Below, piece by piece: positions 8,815 to 17,921 of a stretch of DNA of 29,284 nt. A program made the translations under genes and the position numbers. The stretch's first letter is position 1. Each line of letters begins with the position of its first letter. The notes beneath the pieces are model-generated. The model was not told the DNA's origin and searched no databases. It was given only the letters and a program-made list of their open reading frames with translations. Origin of the DNA: DASYAN01 sp036501345 (GTDB taxonomy: Bacteria; Chloroflexota; Ktedonobacteria; Ktedonobacterales; Ktedonobacteraceae); assembly GCA_036501345.1 (NCBI GenBank), contig DASYAN010000016.1, positions 1 through 29,284 on the forward strand, read 5' to 3'.

Positions 8815-8891
8815 CAGAAAATATTTGCATTACGAATTCGCTCAGAAGTGAAAAAACTTCTCTCAGTTGACTATTATTTGCAAAAACCAGT

Positions 8892-9398
8892 TCAGCGGGC
8901 ACGAGCGGCAGCACGCAGATACAAGATGATCGTGACCATCAATACAACCACCATTGCCATTGCGGCCAGCAAGATCGCGTTCCCCCCCACGTGGCTTTGG
9001 GCCGCCTGAATAATGGCCCATTGCAGGCCGCACAACGTCCACACGATCTCCAGCATAATCCAGCACATAAGCAAGAGTGCCAGTGCGTACTGGCGTGGCG
9101 CATTCTCTTCGGTGATTTGGCAGGGATAGTTGTATCGGTGCGGAAAGCGGCTCAAGACTGCCAGCAGAACAGTCAGGCAGACCGAGAGAATGGGGATGGT
9201 CAGTAAGCTTCCTTTGCCTCCGTAGGCATTAGGCGCTCCTGAAAAGCCATAATGGGTGGGAATGATTGCTGGAAGAATCAGCCAGCCCCAAGCAGTCACC
9301 GCGATCACAGCGATAAGTCCAAGCACGGTCAGCCCCTCAAGCAGCGTCTCTAACGGAGTGCGAGGAAGATGCAGTACCGGGCGAGATCGGTTCTTCAT
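8892..9398 (-). CDS. DUF1648-type integral membrane protein
   Basis: 168 aa with about four hydrophobic segments (near 22-45, 66-84, 102-124 and 140-162). LPAIIPTHYGFSGAPNAYG (about 42-60) is the conserved loop of DUF1648 proteins, which occur alone or fused to SdpI-like immunity/regulator membrane proteins. The start is supported by AAGGAG nine bases before the ATG. It is convergent with the FAD oxidase and no partner gene is adjacent. Biochemical role unknown. Confidence 0.8.
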   Translation of the reverse strand: MKNRSRPVLHLPRTPLETLLEGLTVLGLIAVIAVTAWGWLILPAIIPTHYGFSGAPNAYGGKGSLLTIPILSVCLTVLLAVLSRFPHRYNYPCQITEENAPRQYALALLLMCWIMLEIVWTLCGLQWAIIQAAQSHVGGNAILLAAMAMVVVLMVTIILYLRAAARAR

Positions 9399-9539
9399 TC
9401 AGCTATTCTCCTTCTTAGAATGTGTCAGCATTTCTAGGGCAACAACATTTATATGTATATATTACACCATTCTTTGAACTGAGGATGAGCCACCAGAATA
9501 ATTCCAAAATTGACAGGTGATAAAGCTATCATTAAGAAT

Positions 9540-9650
9540 ATGAACAATACTTTACTTTCCGCCCGCACTTTTCTCATTGAGCAACACTATCGATCCTTTC
9601 TAAGCACTCCTCAAGGGCAAAATCTCGCTCAAGAAGAAGCCGAGTTATAA
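9540..9650 (+). pseudogene. Fossil of the C-terminal region of the 14274-15956 gene
   Basis: A 36-codon reading from ATG 9540 to TAA 9650 matches the C-terminal region of the 560-aa protein (NNTLLS, FLIEQHYRSFL and TPQGQ are shared). The DNA match covers about 15624-15712 and is close to 90% identical by eye, with weak similarity continuing upstream of 9540. The rest of that gene is absent here. It shows recent duplication or recombination of this family. GTCC array D follows 110 bases later, as array F follows the intact gene. Confidence 0.8.
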
Positions 9651-9760
9651 AACACCCTCTCCCAGCCCAGCCCACACAAGAACGCACAAAAAAGCCAAAC
9701 CAAGCGTCCCCAACCACATATGCTAACAGCAGAGGTGTGACAAACGCACCTCACTCTGTA

Positions 9761-9820
9761 GAATTGTCCGGTTTGCTCTAGAGTTGTCCGGTTTTTCTCT
9801 AAAATCGTCCGCAAAAAGTC
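9761..9820 (+). repeat. GTCC array D (three 20-21 bp units)
   Basis: TTGTCCGGTTT at 9764 and 9784 and TCGTCCGC near 9805 form three head-to-tail units with GTCCG at 9766, 9786 and 9807, a spacing of 20 and 21 bp. Between the units lies CTCTA. It is upstream of and points toward the exported protein at 10038. The rest of the 9399-10037 gap contains only the fossil at 9540 and no other supported gene. Confidence 0.7.
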
Positions 9821-10037
9821 CTCGTCAAACCCTCTGCTATCGGGTATCTTTAGAAAGTAGTACAACACACAAACCGATGAAGGACGTAGATTTTGAACGC
9901 ACTTTCACAAGGTTTTTTGATCCGACCACTACTTAGATGTGGCTCTCTGGTAAACCAATCTCAAGCAGTAGTGCTTTACCTTCCTCTCTCCTTTTTGAGA
10001 GGAAATCTAGAGAATTTAAACAAGGAGAAATTTAATC

Positions 10038-10994
10038 ATGAATACACATCTTCTTGCTAAGACTAAGAGACTAGCAGTCAAGACGGTTGTTAGTATGTGC
10101 ATCCTTATAGCTCTAACTGGCATGATCACTCCCTTAACGGCTTTTGCTTGCACCCAAGCCGAATTTGCGACAATTTTAAAGGGATTTTGCCAGGCCTTCA
10201 AGGCAGATTTGCAGCGTGGCCAAGGTGTAACTAACAGAGAGCTCAAGCGCATAGTCAATGGGAATAGTAGTGTCAAGGACATCCTTGAGAATAGCAAACA
10301 CAACCTTAGTGACTCCGATGTTCTGACTTTTGAGACAAGCGAGATAAACATTGCAAATAGTGATTTTGATGCTGGTACAACATATGCTCCAGATGCCTGT
10401 GGGCTAGGCACGACGCGTGACATAGCAACAGACAAAAATGATTTCCAAATTTACTTCAATGGCTCCGAATACAGTACAATCAAATCAGACATCGACACCA
10501 TAGACCAGCTGTTTTCGGATGCCGTGCGAGCTGCAGGTGGCACCACAAGCAATACTTTTAACAACAGCAGCACTACGAATAATCGCACTGATAACGTAGT
10601 CGAGCCAAAATTCAGTGAACGCCACAATGTCGACCCCCAGCGTTGTACAGATACGTTGGTCAAAGGGGATTTCGATAGCTCAACCAATACCACCTTCTAT
10701 CTGCTTACGACAGGTAGTGCTCCTGCCTTTTGCCATGATAGGGTGACCTGGAACTTCACAAATCGGACCGTTGGGAAAGACTGCACCTTTTATATCAAGA
10801 ACCCTGACAATCGGTCATTCACTCTCAACTTTATAGGATCCGATGGGGTAAAGCATCCGTATAGCACCTCTAGTTTTCTTGGTCTTGCCACGTCTACTCA
10901 GCAGAACGATATTAAACAGGTACAGTTGGATTTTAGTACGCTGGCAAATGTCACTAATCTACAGATAGGAGGAATATGGTACAACTGTCAGTAG
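10038..10994 (+). CDS. Exported Cys-containing protein of unknown function
   Basis: 318 aa. A basic N-terminus and a hydrophobic stretch (about 16-33) end in TAFA before Cys38, a typical signal peptidase I site; the residues before Cys38 do not make a good lipobox. AAGGAG lies nine bases before the ATG. The mature protein contains six or more cysteines, spread from Cys38 to the penultimate residue, suggesting disulfides outside the membrane. A Thr/Asn-rich linker near 170-185 separates a helical N-terminal half from a C-terminal half rich in beta-strand patterns. No catalytic motif recognised. Its transcript likely ends at the strong hairpin at 11044-11093. Confidence 0.75.
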   Translation: MNTHLLAKTKRLAVKTVVSMCILIALTGMITPLTAFACTQAEFATILKGFCQAFKADLQRGQGVTNRELKRIVNGNSSVKDILENSKHNLSDSDVLTFETSEINIANSDFDAGTTYAPDACGLGTTRDIATDKNDFQIYFNGSEYSTIKSDIDTIDQLFSDAVRAAGGTTSNTFNNSSTTNNRTDNVVEPKFSERHNVDPQRCTDTLVKGDFDSSTNTTFYLLTTGSAPAFCHDRVTWNFTNRTVGKDCTFYIKNPDNRSFTLNFIGSDGVKHPYSTSSFLGLATSTQQNDIKQVQLDFSTLANVTNLQIGGIWYNCQ

Positions 10995-11043
10995 TGAAAA
11001 GCATCCACGATAGAATACAGTAACCACTAAGATCTTATAAATC

Positions 11044-11093
11044 GTCGGATAAGCCATCTTTTGCTAAGCACTGCAAAAGATGGCTTATCCGAC
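11044..11093. terminator. 21-bp perfect hairpin between convergent genes
   Basis: A 21-base arm at 11044-11064 and its exact complement at 11073-11093 enclose an 8-base loop. It sits between the stop of the exported protein and the stop of the kinase-LuxR gene, so it can serve both strands. The following T-tract is weak on both sides; the long stem is the main evidence. Confidence 0.7.
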
Positions 11094-11096
11094 AAA

Positions 11097-12500
11097 TTAC
11101 AACCAACCATTACGATAGGCAACGGCAACAGCCTGGACGCGATCTTTCACACCCAATTTCTGCATAATACGATGCATATGCGTCTTCACAGTATCAACAC
11201 TGACCTGCAGACGTTGAGCAATCTCTCGATTTGTCAGGCCCTCACTAACCAGATGGAGAATCTGATGCTCACGCTTTGTTAGTTCATTGCTCAGATTTGC
11301 CAGAGGGAAGCGTGCTCTGACAGTTGTACCCTCGTCAGGCCTGCTCTGCAGTTCCCAGAACCCACCAGCCTCCTCTATACGCTCTCGCATGATAGATAAA
11401 CCGAAATGCGGCTCTTCTACGTCATGATGCCTGGATGCTAGCAATACCTGCTCTGGCTGCAAGCCAATGCCATTATCACTCACCTCTACGACTAACCAGC
11501 CATCATCAAACCCATGGAGCTGGACACTTATACGCGTGGCACGAGCATGCTTCCACACATTCGTGAGAGCCTCCTGCATATATTGGGAGATAGTCATTTC
11601 TAGCTTGGGAGATAGCTGCTGCGACTCATTAAGTCCAGTGATCTGTAATACCAACTCTATCTCTGGGTGACTGTTTTGATACTCATCCACGATTCGCCGT
11701 ATCATCTCAACCAATGCTCGTTTTTCTACCCGTCTGGAAAGCAATCCACTCATCGTACTGCGCAACTCATGCAGGCTATCATGCAACGTATTCTGGACAT
11801 GCTGTAATTCGAACAAAATTAGCTGTCCACAGTCCATTTCTAGCACCCGCTGGATATACTCAAGCTTATGAAGCACATGCGTAATTTGCTGCATAATACC
11901 ATCGTGGAGCCCACGAGCAACACGATTCCGCTCCTGACTGATAGCATCCTGTCGCACTCGGTTAGAGAGATCAGAGCTACGCAGAAGTGAAGCAGCAACT
12001 CTGCCCATGAAAGCTAGCAGCAAGCTACGTTCATCCACCAGCGTATTTTTGTCAGTAACCGCAAGCGCTACCACCCCCAGTAGCGTATCGTTATCCGACA
12101 GTGTCACCAGTATGATGCACAGGTTATCCAACCGTAGCGTCACTAACGTTTCGCCGGGACCACGCACGGTCTGTTGCTCGATCACCGACCAATCTTCGAG
12201 AGTAGCAACTAGCTTTGCCGTAGGCAACCTCTCTCCCAGCGAAGCAACTGGAATAAAGCGTTGCTGAGCTCGATGATAGAGCAAGAGACAGGCTCCCTGA
12301 GCACGAATAGCGCGGCTTAGATGTATCAGAATATGTTGGCGCAGTTCCTGCAGCTCAACCTCCGCTCCCAGAACACTGCCCATTTCATAGAGATCAGAGA
12401 GGCAAGAAAGACTATATAGTGCCTCCGGCAGCGTACTATAGTACTGTGGATAGTGATGAGCAGACGCAGAATCGGCCTTATAGGCATTTGATGAGGTCAT
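11097..12500 (-). CDS. NarX-type histidine kinase fused to a LuxR/NarL DNA-binding domain
   Basis: 467 aa. Residues about 45-170 look like a GAF-type sensor. The dimerisation/phosphoacceptor helix of the HisKA_3 family has ERNRVARGLHDGIMQQ with His199. The HATPase domain has its N-box at EALTNVWKHA (310-319), G1 SDNGIGL (341-347) and HFGLSIMRERI (365-375). Immediately after it, 406-467 is a complete LuxR-type helix-turn-helix (LTKREHQIL ... NREIAQRL ... VSVDTVKTHMHRIMQKLGV). There is no receiver domain, which normally sits between a kinase and this output, and no response regulator gene is adjacent. It probably senses a cytoplasmic signal, having no membrane segment, and binds DNA itself. GGAAGG lies about five bases before the ATG. 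Confidence 0.88.
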   Translation of the reverse strand: MTSSNAYKADSASAHHYPQYYSTLPEALYSLSCLSDLYEMGSVLGAEVELQELRQHILIHLSRAIRAQGACLLLYHRAQQRFIPVASLGERLPTAKLVATLEDWSVIEQQTVRGPGETLVTLRLDNLCIILVTLSDNDTLLGVVALAVTDKNTLVDERSLLLAFMGRVAASLLRSSDLSNRVRQDAISQERNRVARGLHDGIMQQITHVLHKLEYIQRVLEMDCGQLILFELQHVQNTLHDSLHELRSTMSGLLSRRVEKRALVEMIRRIVDEYQNSHPEIELVLQITGLNESQQLSPKLEMTISQYMQEALTNVWKHARATRISVQLHGFDDGWLVVEVSDNGIGLQPEQVLLASRHHDVEEPHFGLSIMRERIEEAGGFWELQSRPDEGTTVRARFPLANLSNELTKREHQILHLVSEGLTNREIAQRLQVSVDTVKTHMHRIMQKLGVKDRVQAVAVAYRNGWL

Positions 12501-12518
12501 CTTGCCTTCCCCTATAGA

Positions 12519-12524
12519 ATTATA
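12519..12524 (-). promoter_or_regulatory. Possible -10 box of the kinase-LuxR gene
   Basis: TATAAT on the minus strand, about 19 bases before the ATG. A -35 with consensus spacing is poor (TTCATT). If used, the leader would be only about a dozen bases but would include the ribosome site. Confidence 0.3.
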
Positions 12525-13054
12525 GAATTAAAAACCATGACAATGAACTCTTTTTCATGATCTCTATTTCTATACTACAGAGCAAGAAAAACCAACATCT
12601 TGCTAGCTCTATACCTGGAGAAGGTCAAAAGAGCTTATCCAAAAACTGACCTCTTGCCAGTCTCCTCTGAGAAACATATACATTTCAAGCCCTAGAAACA
12701 TCCTTACCCCTGCCATATAATCTACTGCCATAGCGTTTGGAGATACCGGAATGGATCTCACCTCTACAAGAAAAAAGAGGTATGTCATACTGCTAACTCA
12801 TCAAATTGTCACTAAGCTGTCTGTTGAAAAAAGGCTTTTTCCAAGCTATACTTAAAGAGACAAAGAGCTCTTTAGCAGCCAACTGGGGCGGTGTGAATAG
12901 GTCGAATTGATGGATATATCTTCTATGGCTAAGAGCATCCCAGCGTTAACCAAGTACTAGTAGCAGAGTAAGGTGCGATAAGAGAGTTTTCCCCTTTGGA
13001 AGTACTCTCAACAGTAAGAAGAAGAAATTCTCAGAAAGACAAGACTTAAGAACC
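12525..13054. other. Gene-free gap with traces of the 560-aa gene family
   Basis: No gene supported. At about 12628-12651 a reading QKSLSKN-stop with close DNA similarity matches the last codons of the 14274-15956 gene, including bases just past the stop. Near 12806-12835 TTGTC and GCTGTC boxes followed by TTGAAAAAAG may be a very degenerate GTCC array (weak). The promoter of the 13055 operon must lie here but I could not place it. Confidence 0.4.
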
Positions 13055-14284
13055 ATGGACCACAACAAGCCGCATCATGAATTACAAACACACACAGCTC
13101 ATCATGAAGTAAAAGAGACAATATCGCAAGATAAACGTGAACTCTCTGGACCACTTTCTCTGAAACATCTTATGACAGAGATACCAGAGAAACCTGCTTC
13201 AACTATTTTTAGCAAAGATCAAAAGAAGCTTGGCACTTCCCTTGAGCACCCCGATGATCATTTTGACACTTCTCATGATAGAAATAGTGATAAAAAGAGC
13301 CTCGGTACTAATGAGCATCTCAATGATCATTTTGATACCGCCGATGATACAAAGAATCTCGATACTAATGAGCATCTCAATGATCATTTTGATACCACCA
13401 AGTTTGGCACTACTTTCGAGTATTTTGAAGCTTCTCACGAAAAGAGACCCGGCACTACTCATGAGAATATTGATACTCATTTTGATATATATAATGATAA
13501 AAATGGACTAATAAATAAAAATGAATTAAATGATCCTAATACCGATAAGAAAAAGCAAAGATCCCTGGAAATCCTGACTACTAAAGCGTCTGAAACCGAT
13601 AGCAACCAGTACAATAAAGAATTAACGACCACGCATGATGAGCATAAGGATGAGAAAGATTTTGTATCATCAACTCGACATCTGGGAGAAGCGGCAGATC
13701 GCAACTATAGTTCTGACCCATCAGACGCTAGCTTTGGCCCATCAGATGTGAACAAAGGGAATCAGAAAAATACCTTTCTAGGCATGTTGAAAGAGCAGCT
13801 TTCATACACGAACCTGTTTCCAGACATGTCACCGCAAGACAACGGGACCAACAACCATGAGGCCGAGAACACTCATCACCAACCACACAGCGCTGAGGTC
13901 TTAAACGAGGTCCTTCCTAATCACGAAGAGGCAGTCGACAACCATAATGCCACGCACGAGGATGAGATTCCTCCCACTTATGAGAAGGCGCTAGAAGATG
14001 CTTCTCCCCCATACGAGGAAGTAGCCAATAATCATGAGGTCCCAAATGAGCCTCCTCCCTCAAAGGAGGTAATCCACAACGATGAGGATCCACACGATAC
14101 TACTCCCTCACACGAGCGGACAGTCAACCCCCATGAGGTCAAGACTGATGCTCCTCCCGCACATGAGCAAGCCGTCAGGGACAATAATCTCTCCTCACGC
14201 CGCGAAACGGATAAGCGGCATACAAATAACTCCACCAGCAAGGTAGTTTCGATAAAGGCAGGAAATAAGGATCGTGGCAGATAA
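13055..14284 (+). CDS. Repeat-rich disordered acidic protein, first gene of a coupled pair
   Basis: 409 aa, very rich in His, Asp, Glu, Asn and Thr, with almost no hydrophobic core, so probably disordered. Residues 60-145 hold four copies of a 19-30-residue repeat around EHLNDHFDT. Residues 285-375 hold five shorter repeats of about 17-20 residues based on PP-x-(Y/H)E-(K/E/Q)-(A/V). One of these, PPTY at 306-309, is a canonical PPxY motif of the kind bound by eukaryotic WW domains. No signal peptide or membrane segment. No good ribosome site precedes the ATG. It overlaps the next gene by 11 bases, so the two are translationally coupled and probably act together. Function unknown. Confidence 0.7.
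   Translation: MDHNKPHHELQTHTAHHEVKETISQDKRELSGPLSLKHLMTEIPEKPASTIFSKDQKKLGTSLEHPDDHFDTSHDRNSDKKSLGTNEHLNDHFDTADDTKNLDTNEHLNDHFDTTKFGTTFEYFEASHEKRPGTTHENIDTHFDIYNDKNGLINKNELNDPNTDKKKQRSLEILTTKASETDSNQYNKELTTTHDEHKDEKDFVSSTRHLGEAADRNYSSDPSDASFGPSDVNKGNQKNTFLGMLKEQLSYTNLFPDMSPQDNGTNNHEAENTHHQPHSAEVLNEVLPNHEEAVDNHNATHEDEIPPTYEKALEDASPPYEEVANNHEVPNEPPPSKEVIHNDEDPHDTTPSHERTVNPHEVKTDAPPAHEQAVRDNNLSSRRETDKRHTNNSTSKVVSIKAGNKDRGR
13306..13396 (+). repeat. 57-bp period tandem repeat
   Basis: A 34-base identical block at 13306-13339 recurs at 13363-13396, a 57-base (19-codon) period. A more diverged copy starts near 13241. The identity at DNA level implies recent expansion. Confidence 0.8.
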
Positions 14285-15956
14285 AGAAGGTAAAGTAAAC
14301 CCAACGAGCGTAAGTGATTTTTTCAAGGCTTATAGGAGCTCAAACCAAGCCGCCTTAGCTCAAGTTGAGAGCAACATGGCCCCTCTCTCGGTAGATGACC
14401 GCCCTCCAATATCATCTGATGCCACGTTCACTTCTAAGCTTGCTTCCTCCGGGATATCCTTCCCAGCCGATGCTCAAATAGCACAGCAGGAGCGTATCAA
14501 GGGCTTGCTCTACGAGTGCTATGAGTCCCAATTCAAAGAGGTCTACGCCTATCAAGTCAATGATGAATTCTGTTTTGCTGAACATCCAGAGGCCATAGCT
14601 AACCAATTTGGTATTCCACAGCAGATACTCGCCAACTTGAGGGATACGGGTGAGGAATACACTAACCAGGATCTCACAATCAAGCTTGTTGGATTGGATG
14701 AGATAGAGCAAGTCCTGCAAGAAGACCTCACAAGCCAAAAGCAACTCATCAAAGATCTGGTCAGAGACCTGCGTGGGACCAAACTCCAAGACGTCTATCC
14801 TTATCATGTCAATGATGTGCTCTGTCTTGATGAACATCCAGAGGCTATGGCTCACCAATTTGGCATCCCACAGCAGATGCAAGCAGGCCTCAGGAACATG
14901 GGTTACCTCTATGATGGCCCCACTACCACAGGCAATCAGATCACCGTTCGGCGTATTGCATTGCAAGCGGCCATCCAAGAGCTGTCAGAACGTATCCTCC
15001 CAGGTGTTTGGCACAGTATCAACCAACTCTCTGGAACCCAAATTCAGTCACAAGAGGTCTATGCCTATCAAGTCAACGATGAGCTCCGTATTGTTGAGAG
15101 TCCGGAGGCTATGGCACAAGCTCTCGGTCTCCCAGAGACTGAGCTGGCTGCCTTCAAAGATATGGCAGAGGAGTATCGTAGTAGGGATATTCAGGGCAAA
15201 GCTATCATCGTCAAGCGCATTGGATTGTATCCAGCCTTCAATCAACTCAACGAACAGCTCGCCAGCCAAAAGCAGTTCATCCAGGACATAACCAAAGACA
15301 CAGAGCCGCTGGAGTCGCTCGCTCTAGACTCTGGCATAAAGCTGGCAGACAACCAACTCATTCAGCAGCAGGAACCAGACTTCCAATTTGAACTCTTTCT
15401 CAGCCACGGGCAAGGCAAACAGACGAAGCATTTTTTGGCAGAGATCCAATATCTGCACAGCAAAATACCCTGGGAGAAAGAATCATGGCAATCATCCAAA
15501 TATAGTGACTATATGAACCGATTTACCCAATACAAAAGAAAAATTATTGATCACTATTGCAAACTTGATCAATCAAAAGAGCATGACAAAATGGTTGTTG
15601 AAGACCTCACCAAGAACATCAACAATACGTTACTTTCCGTCCGCATTTTTCTCATTGAGCAACACTATCGATCCTTTCTAGACACTCCTCAAGGGCAAGA
15701 TCTCGCTCAACAAGAAGACCATCATACCCACAATAGGGAGCTATTTGAACAAAACTGTCCTCTCAAAGTGCGCCGAGAAGTCAACCGCCTGACGATAGCA
15801 ACTTATCATTTCTTGCGAGAAGAACTTGTGAAGGCGCTTATCAAGCCACACATGCCAGATGAACAGCTAAAAAAATGCATTGATGCCATGAAAGCTCATC
15901 TGGAAGAAACCAATAACCTTATGCATGAACAGATGAAGAGCCTATCCAAAAACTGA
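14274..15956 (+). CDS. Orphan protein with three tandem ~86-residue repeats
   Basis: 560 aa starting at GTG 14274, which overlaps the previous stop by 11 bases and has AAGG a few bases upstream. Three repeats begin near residues 89, 173 and 261, each opening VY-x-Y-x-VND followed by a PEA(I/M)A-x-x-x-G-(I/L)P segment and ending in a Gln-rich helix (SQKQ(L/F)I). I do not know this repeat as a named domain; the VND...PEAMA...GIP pattern could be a small DNA- or protein-binding fold. Residues about 370-560 form a helical C-terminal domain that also exists as fossils at 9540-9650 and possibly near 12628-12651, so this belongs to a local multi-copy family. No signal peptide or membrane segment. 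It is expected to act in the cytoplasm with the coupled upstream protein. Confidence 0.72.
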   Translation: MADKEGKVNPTSVSDFFKAYRSSNQAALAQVESNMAPLSVDDRPPISSDATFTSKLASSGISFPADAQIAQQERIKGLLYECYESQFKEVYAYQVNDEFCFAEHPEAIANQFGIPQQILANLRDTGEEYTNQDLTIKLVGLDEIEQVLQEDLTSQKQLIKDLVRDLRGTKLQDVYPYHVNDVLCLDEHPEAMAHQFGIPQQMQAGLRNMGYLYDGPTTTGNQITVRRIALQAAIQELSERILPGVWHSINQLSGTQIQSQEVYAYQVNDELRIVESPEAMAQALGLPETELAAFKDMAEEYRSRDIQGKAIIVKRIGLYPAFNQLNEQLASQKQFIQDITKDTEPLESLALDSGIKLADNQLIQQQEPDFQFELFLSHGQGKQTKHFLAEIQYLHSKIPWEKESWQSSKYSDYMNRFTQYKRKIIDHYCKLDQSKEHDKMVVEDLTKNINNTLLSVRIFLIEQHYRSFLDTPQGQDLAQQEDHHTHNRELFEQNCPLKVRREVNRLTIATYHFLREELVKALIKPHMPDEQLKKCIDAMKAHLEETNNLMHEQMKSLSKN

Positions 15957-15970
15957 TATCTTGTCGACTG

Positions 15971-16053
15971 AAGTTATCCCTTTTTGGCTTCAATTTGTCC
16001 CCTTTTTTGCCCAAGATGGCCGATTTGTCCCTAGCAAAAAACTTTCTTATCAG
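15971..16053 (+). repeat. GTCC array F
   Basis: Boxes ATCCC (15976), GTCCC (15997), GGCCG (16018) and GTCCC (16027) are spaced 21, 21 and 9 bp and followed by an A6 tail and TTATCAG. Positions 15991-16053 match the reverse complement of 22516-22578 at roughly three quarters of 63 positions by hand alignment. It begins 15 bases after the stop of the 560-aa gene and ends 25 bases before the insertion sequence. Confidence 0.7.
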
Positions 16054-16078
16054 GCATACTTTCTACTGAAGACTCATT

Positions 16079-17921
16079 GTGAGGCAAGCAACGCCTAACT
16101 TCCTTGTGTCCGCCTGGACTGAGCTTCCTACACCCTTGCGCCTGAAAGCAGGACGGCTTTTCCCAGTCTCGCCATGCCCGCTGTCGACCTTTACTCCCTG
16201 ACTTACCGACTCCATCGGGTTCACATCTTTACTAGGTCAGCAAACTGAGGTTGACAATGGGTGTAGGCTGGAGGGAAGACAGACCACCAGAAGCCGAGCA
16301 GCAAGAAGGGAGCCCGCCATGGCCCGACGAAGCCCACGCCCAGAAGCGAGTGCTGAGGCCCTATCAGCAGGTGTATGATGGATGTGGAGAAGCGTTATGG
16401 GTAGCGCATCATAAGAAGCGTACAGTAACGACATTGGAGGGAATCTACGACTTACGACTAGTCATCCGCCAGTGTCCCAATAGCCAATGTCAAGAGTATC
16501 ATCACAGATATCGGCCAGAAGAGGAGGGGAGTTGGGCCTTACCCCATGGCGAATTTGGTCTGGATGTGATTGCTTTGGTAGGAGCACTGCGGTTTCGGGA
16601 GCATCGTAGTGTGCACGAAATCCATCAGGAATTACTCCGACGCGGAATCCAGATCGCAGAACGCAGCGTGACGCATCTGATCGCACGCTATGAAGAGCTG
16701 GTGACGGTGCATGTGAGGGATCGGGACCGCATCCACAAGATCCTGAGTGAGCAAGGCCGAGTGATCCTGGCGATCGATGGCTTGCAGCCGGATGCCGGAC
16801 ACGAGGTGCTCTGGGTGATTCGTGACTGCCTCTCGCAGGAACTCCTGCTGGCACGTCCTTTACTCAGTAGCGCACAAGAGGACATCGCCACGCTCTTGCG
16901 CGAAGTCAAAGACCTGCTTCCTCCTGTTCCGGTCAAGGGGATAATTTCAGATGGACAGAAAGCTATTCGAGCGGCTGTGGCCTTGGTGATGGCCAAGATC
17001 CCGCATCAACTCTGTCAGATCCACTATTTGCGGGATGCCGCCAAGCCCATCGTTGAAGCCGACCAGCATGCTGGGACTCAATTGAAAGCCCAAGTCCGAG
17101 GCATCCGCCCGGTTGAGCGGGCCTTGGAGACACGCACAGACCCACCTGCTCAGGCCGCTCGTGATTATTGTTTGGCTGTCCGCAGTTCGCTGACGGATGA
17201 TGGGCATCCACCCTTGGATCTGCCTGGAATCAACCTCCACGCACGTCTCTCACAAATCCATGACTCCCTTGATCCGGTGGCCCAAAAAAGGGGCTTGGGC
17301 CCTGTCTGCAAGAACTGCATTCCATTCTTGTACGGGGATTAGCAGCAACTGCCCCGCTGTTTCCGCCACTTGAGCAAGCCTCGACCTTCGTAGAGCAAGC
17401 CGCCCGTATCTTGGCCAATCATGAGCATGGCAACGGCCAGCAGGTCCGTGCCAGCTTGCAGGGCCTGCAGCAGCAGAAAGCGCAGCTTGGCCCACAAGTC
17501 GCCAAGGCTCTCGAGCATTTTGTGCGGACTACCCGTAGCTTTGCACCAGGGTTATTTCATTGCTATGATGTGCCTAGTTTACCAGCCACCAACAATGACT
17601 TGGAACAGTGTTTCGGGTCCGTGCGCTATCACGAACGACGAACCACGGGTCGTAAAGCCGCCATTCCCGCCGTCGTGGTACGCGGATCTGCCCGTCTGGT
17701 AGCAACCGTTGCCAGCAAGACTCGTCTCTTCTCCGCTCAAGACTTGCGTCCAAGAGATCCTCACCAATGGCAGCAGCTCCGCCAACAACTCAACTACCGT
17801 GAGCACACACGCTGCCAACAACGACGCTTCCGCAAAGACCCTCTTGCCTATTTGACCACCATTGAAGCACGCCTGCTCACCTCTGAGGCTGCTCCCCCAT
17901 AAACCGATCAGCTTGCCTCAC
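16079..17921 (+). mobile_element. Insertion sequence, 1.84 kb, with 11-bp terminal inverted repeats
   Basis: GTGAGGCAAGC at 16079-16089 and its exact reverse complement at 17911-17921 bracket a single transposase reading. The element is richer in G+C than the flanking orphan genes. I cannot find a target duplication: the bases just outside differ, so the true ends may be off by a few bases or the duplication may be lost. Its right end overlaps the 3' end of the 1413-aa gene and supplies that gene's stop codon. Confidence 0.7.
16257..17902 (+). pseudogene. DDE-type transposase, frameshifted
   Basis: Start at ATG 16257 after CTGAGG (a TTG at 16251 is also possible). The N-terminal part has a Cys-x4-Cys zinc-like pair (CPNSQC) and then a helix-turn-helix-like region. 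VILAIDGLQP gives the first catalytic Asp region and IISDGQKAI the second Asp; HQLCQIHYLRD follows, as in several MULE/ISNCY-type transposases. The first frame stops at 17342. The frame one base back is open through 17902 from the AAAAAAGGGG run at 17284-17293 and reads straight on, including NNDLEQCFG, the usual region of the catalytic Glu. Joined length is about 550 aa. Either inactivated, a homopolymer error, or expressed by slippage. I do not assign an IS family. Confidence 0.75.

Noticed and set aside
9761..9820. Short direct repeats that could suggest a CRISPR array
   Set aside because: Units of 20-21 bp follow directly with no unique spacers of constant length, and no cas gene is present.
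17284..17290. Canonical -1 slippery heptamer AAAAAAG in the transposase
   Set aside because: The heptamer is not in the required phase with the first frame, so I do not claim programmed ribosomal frameshifting.
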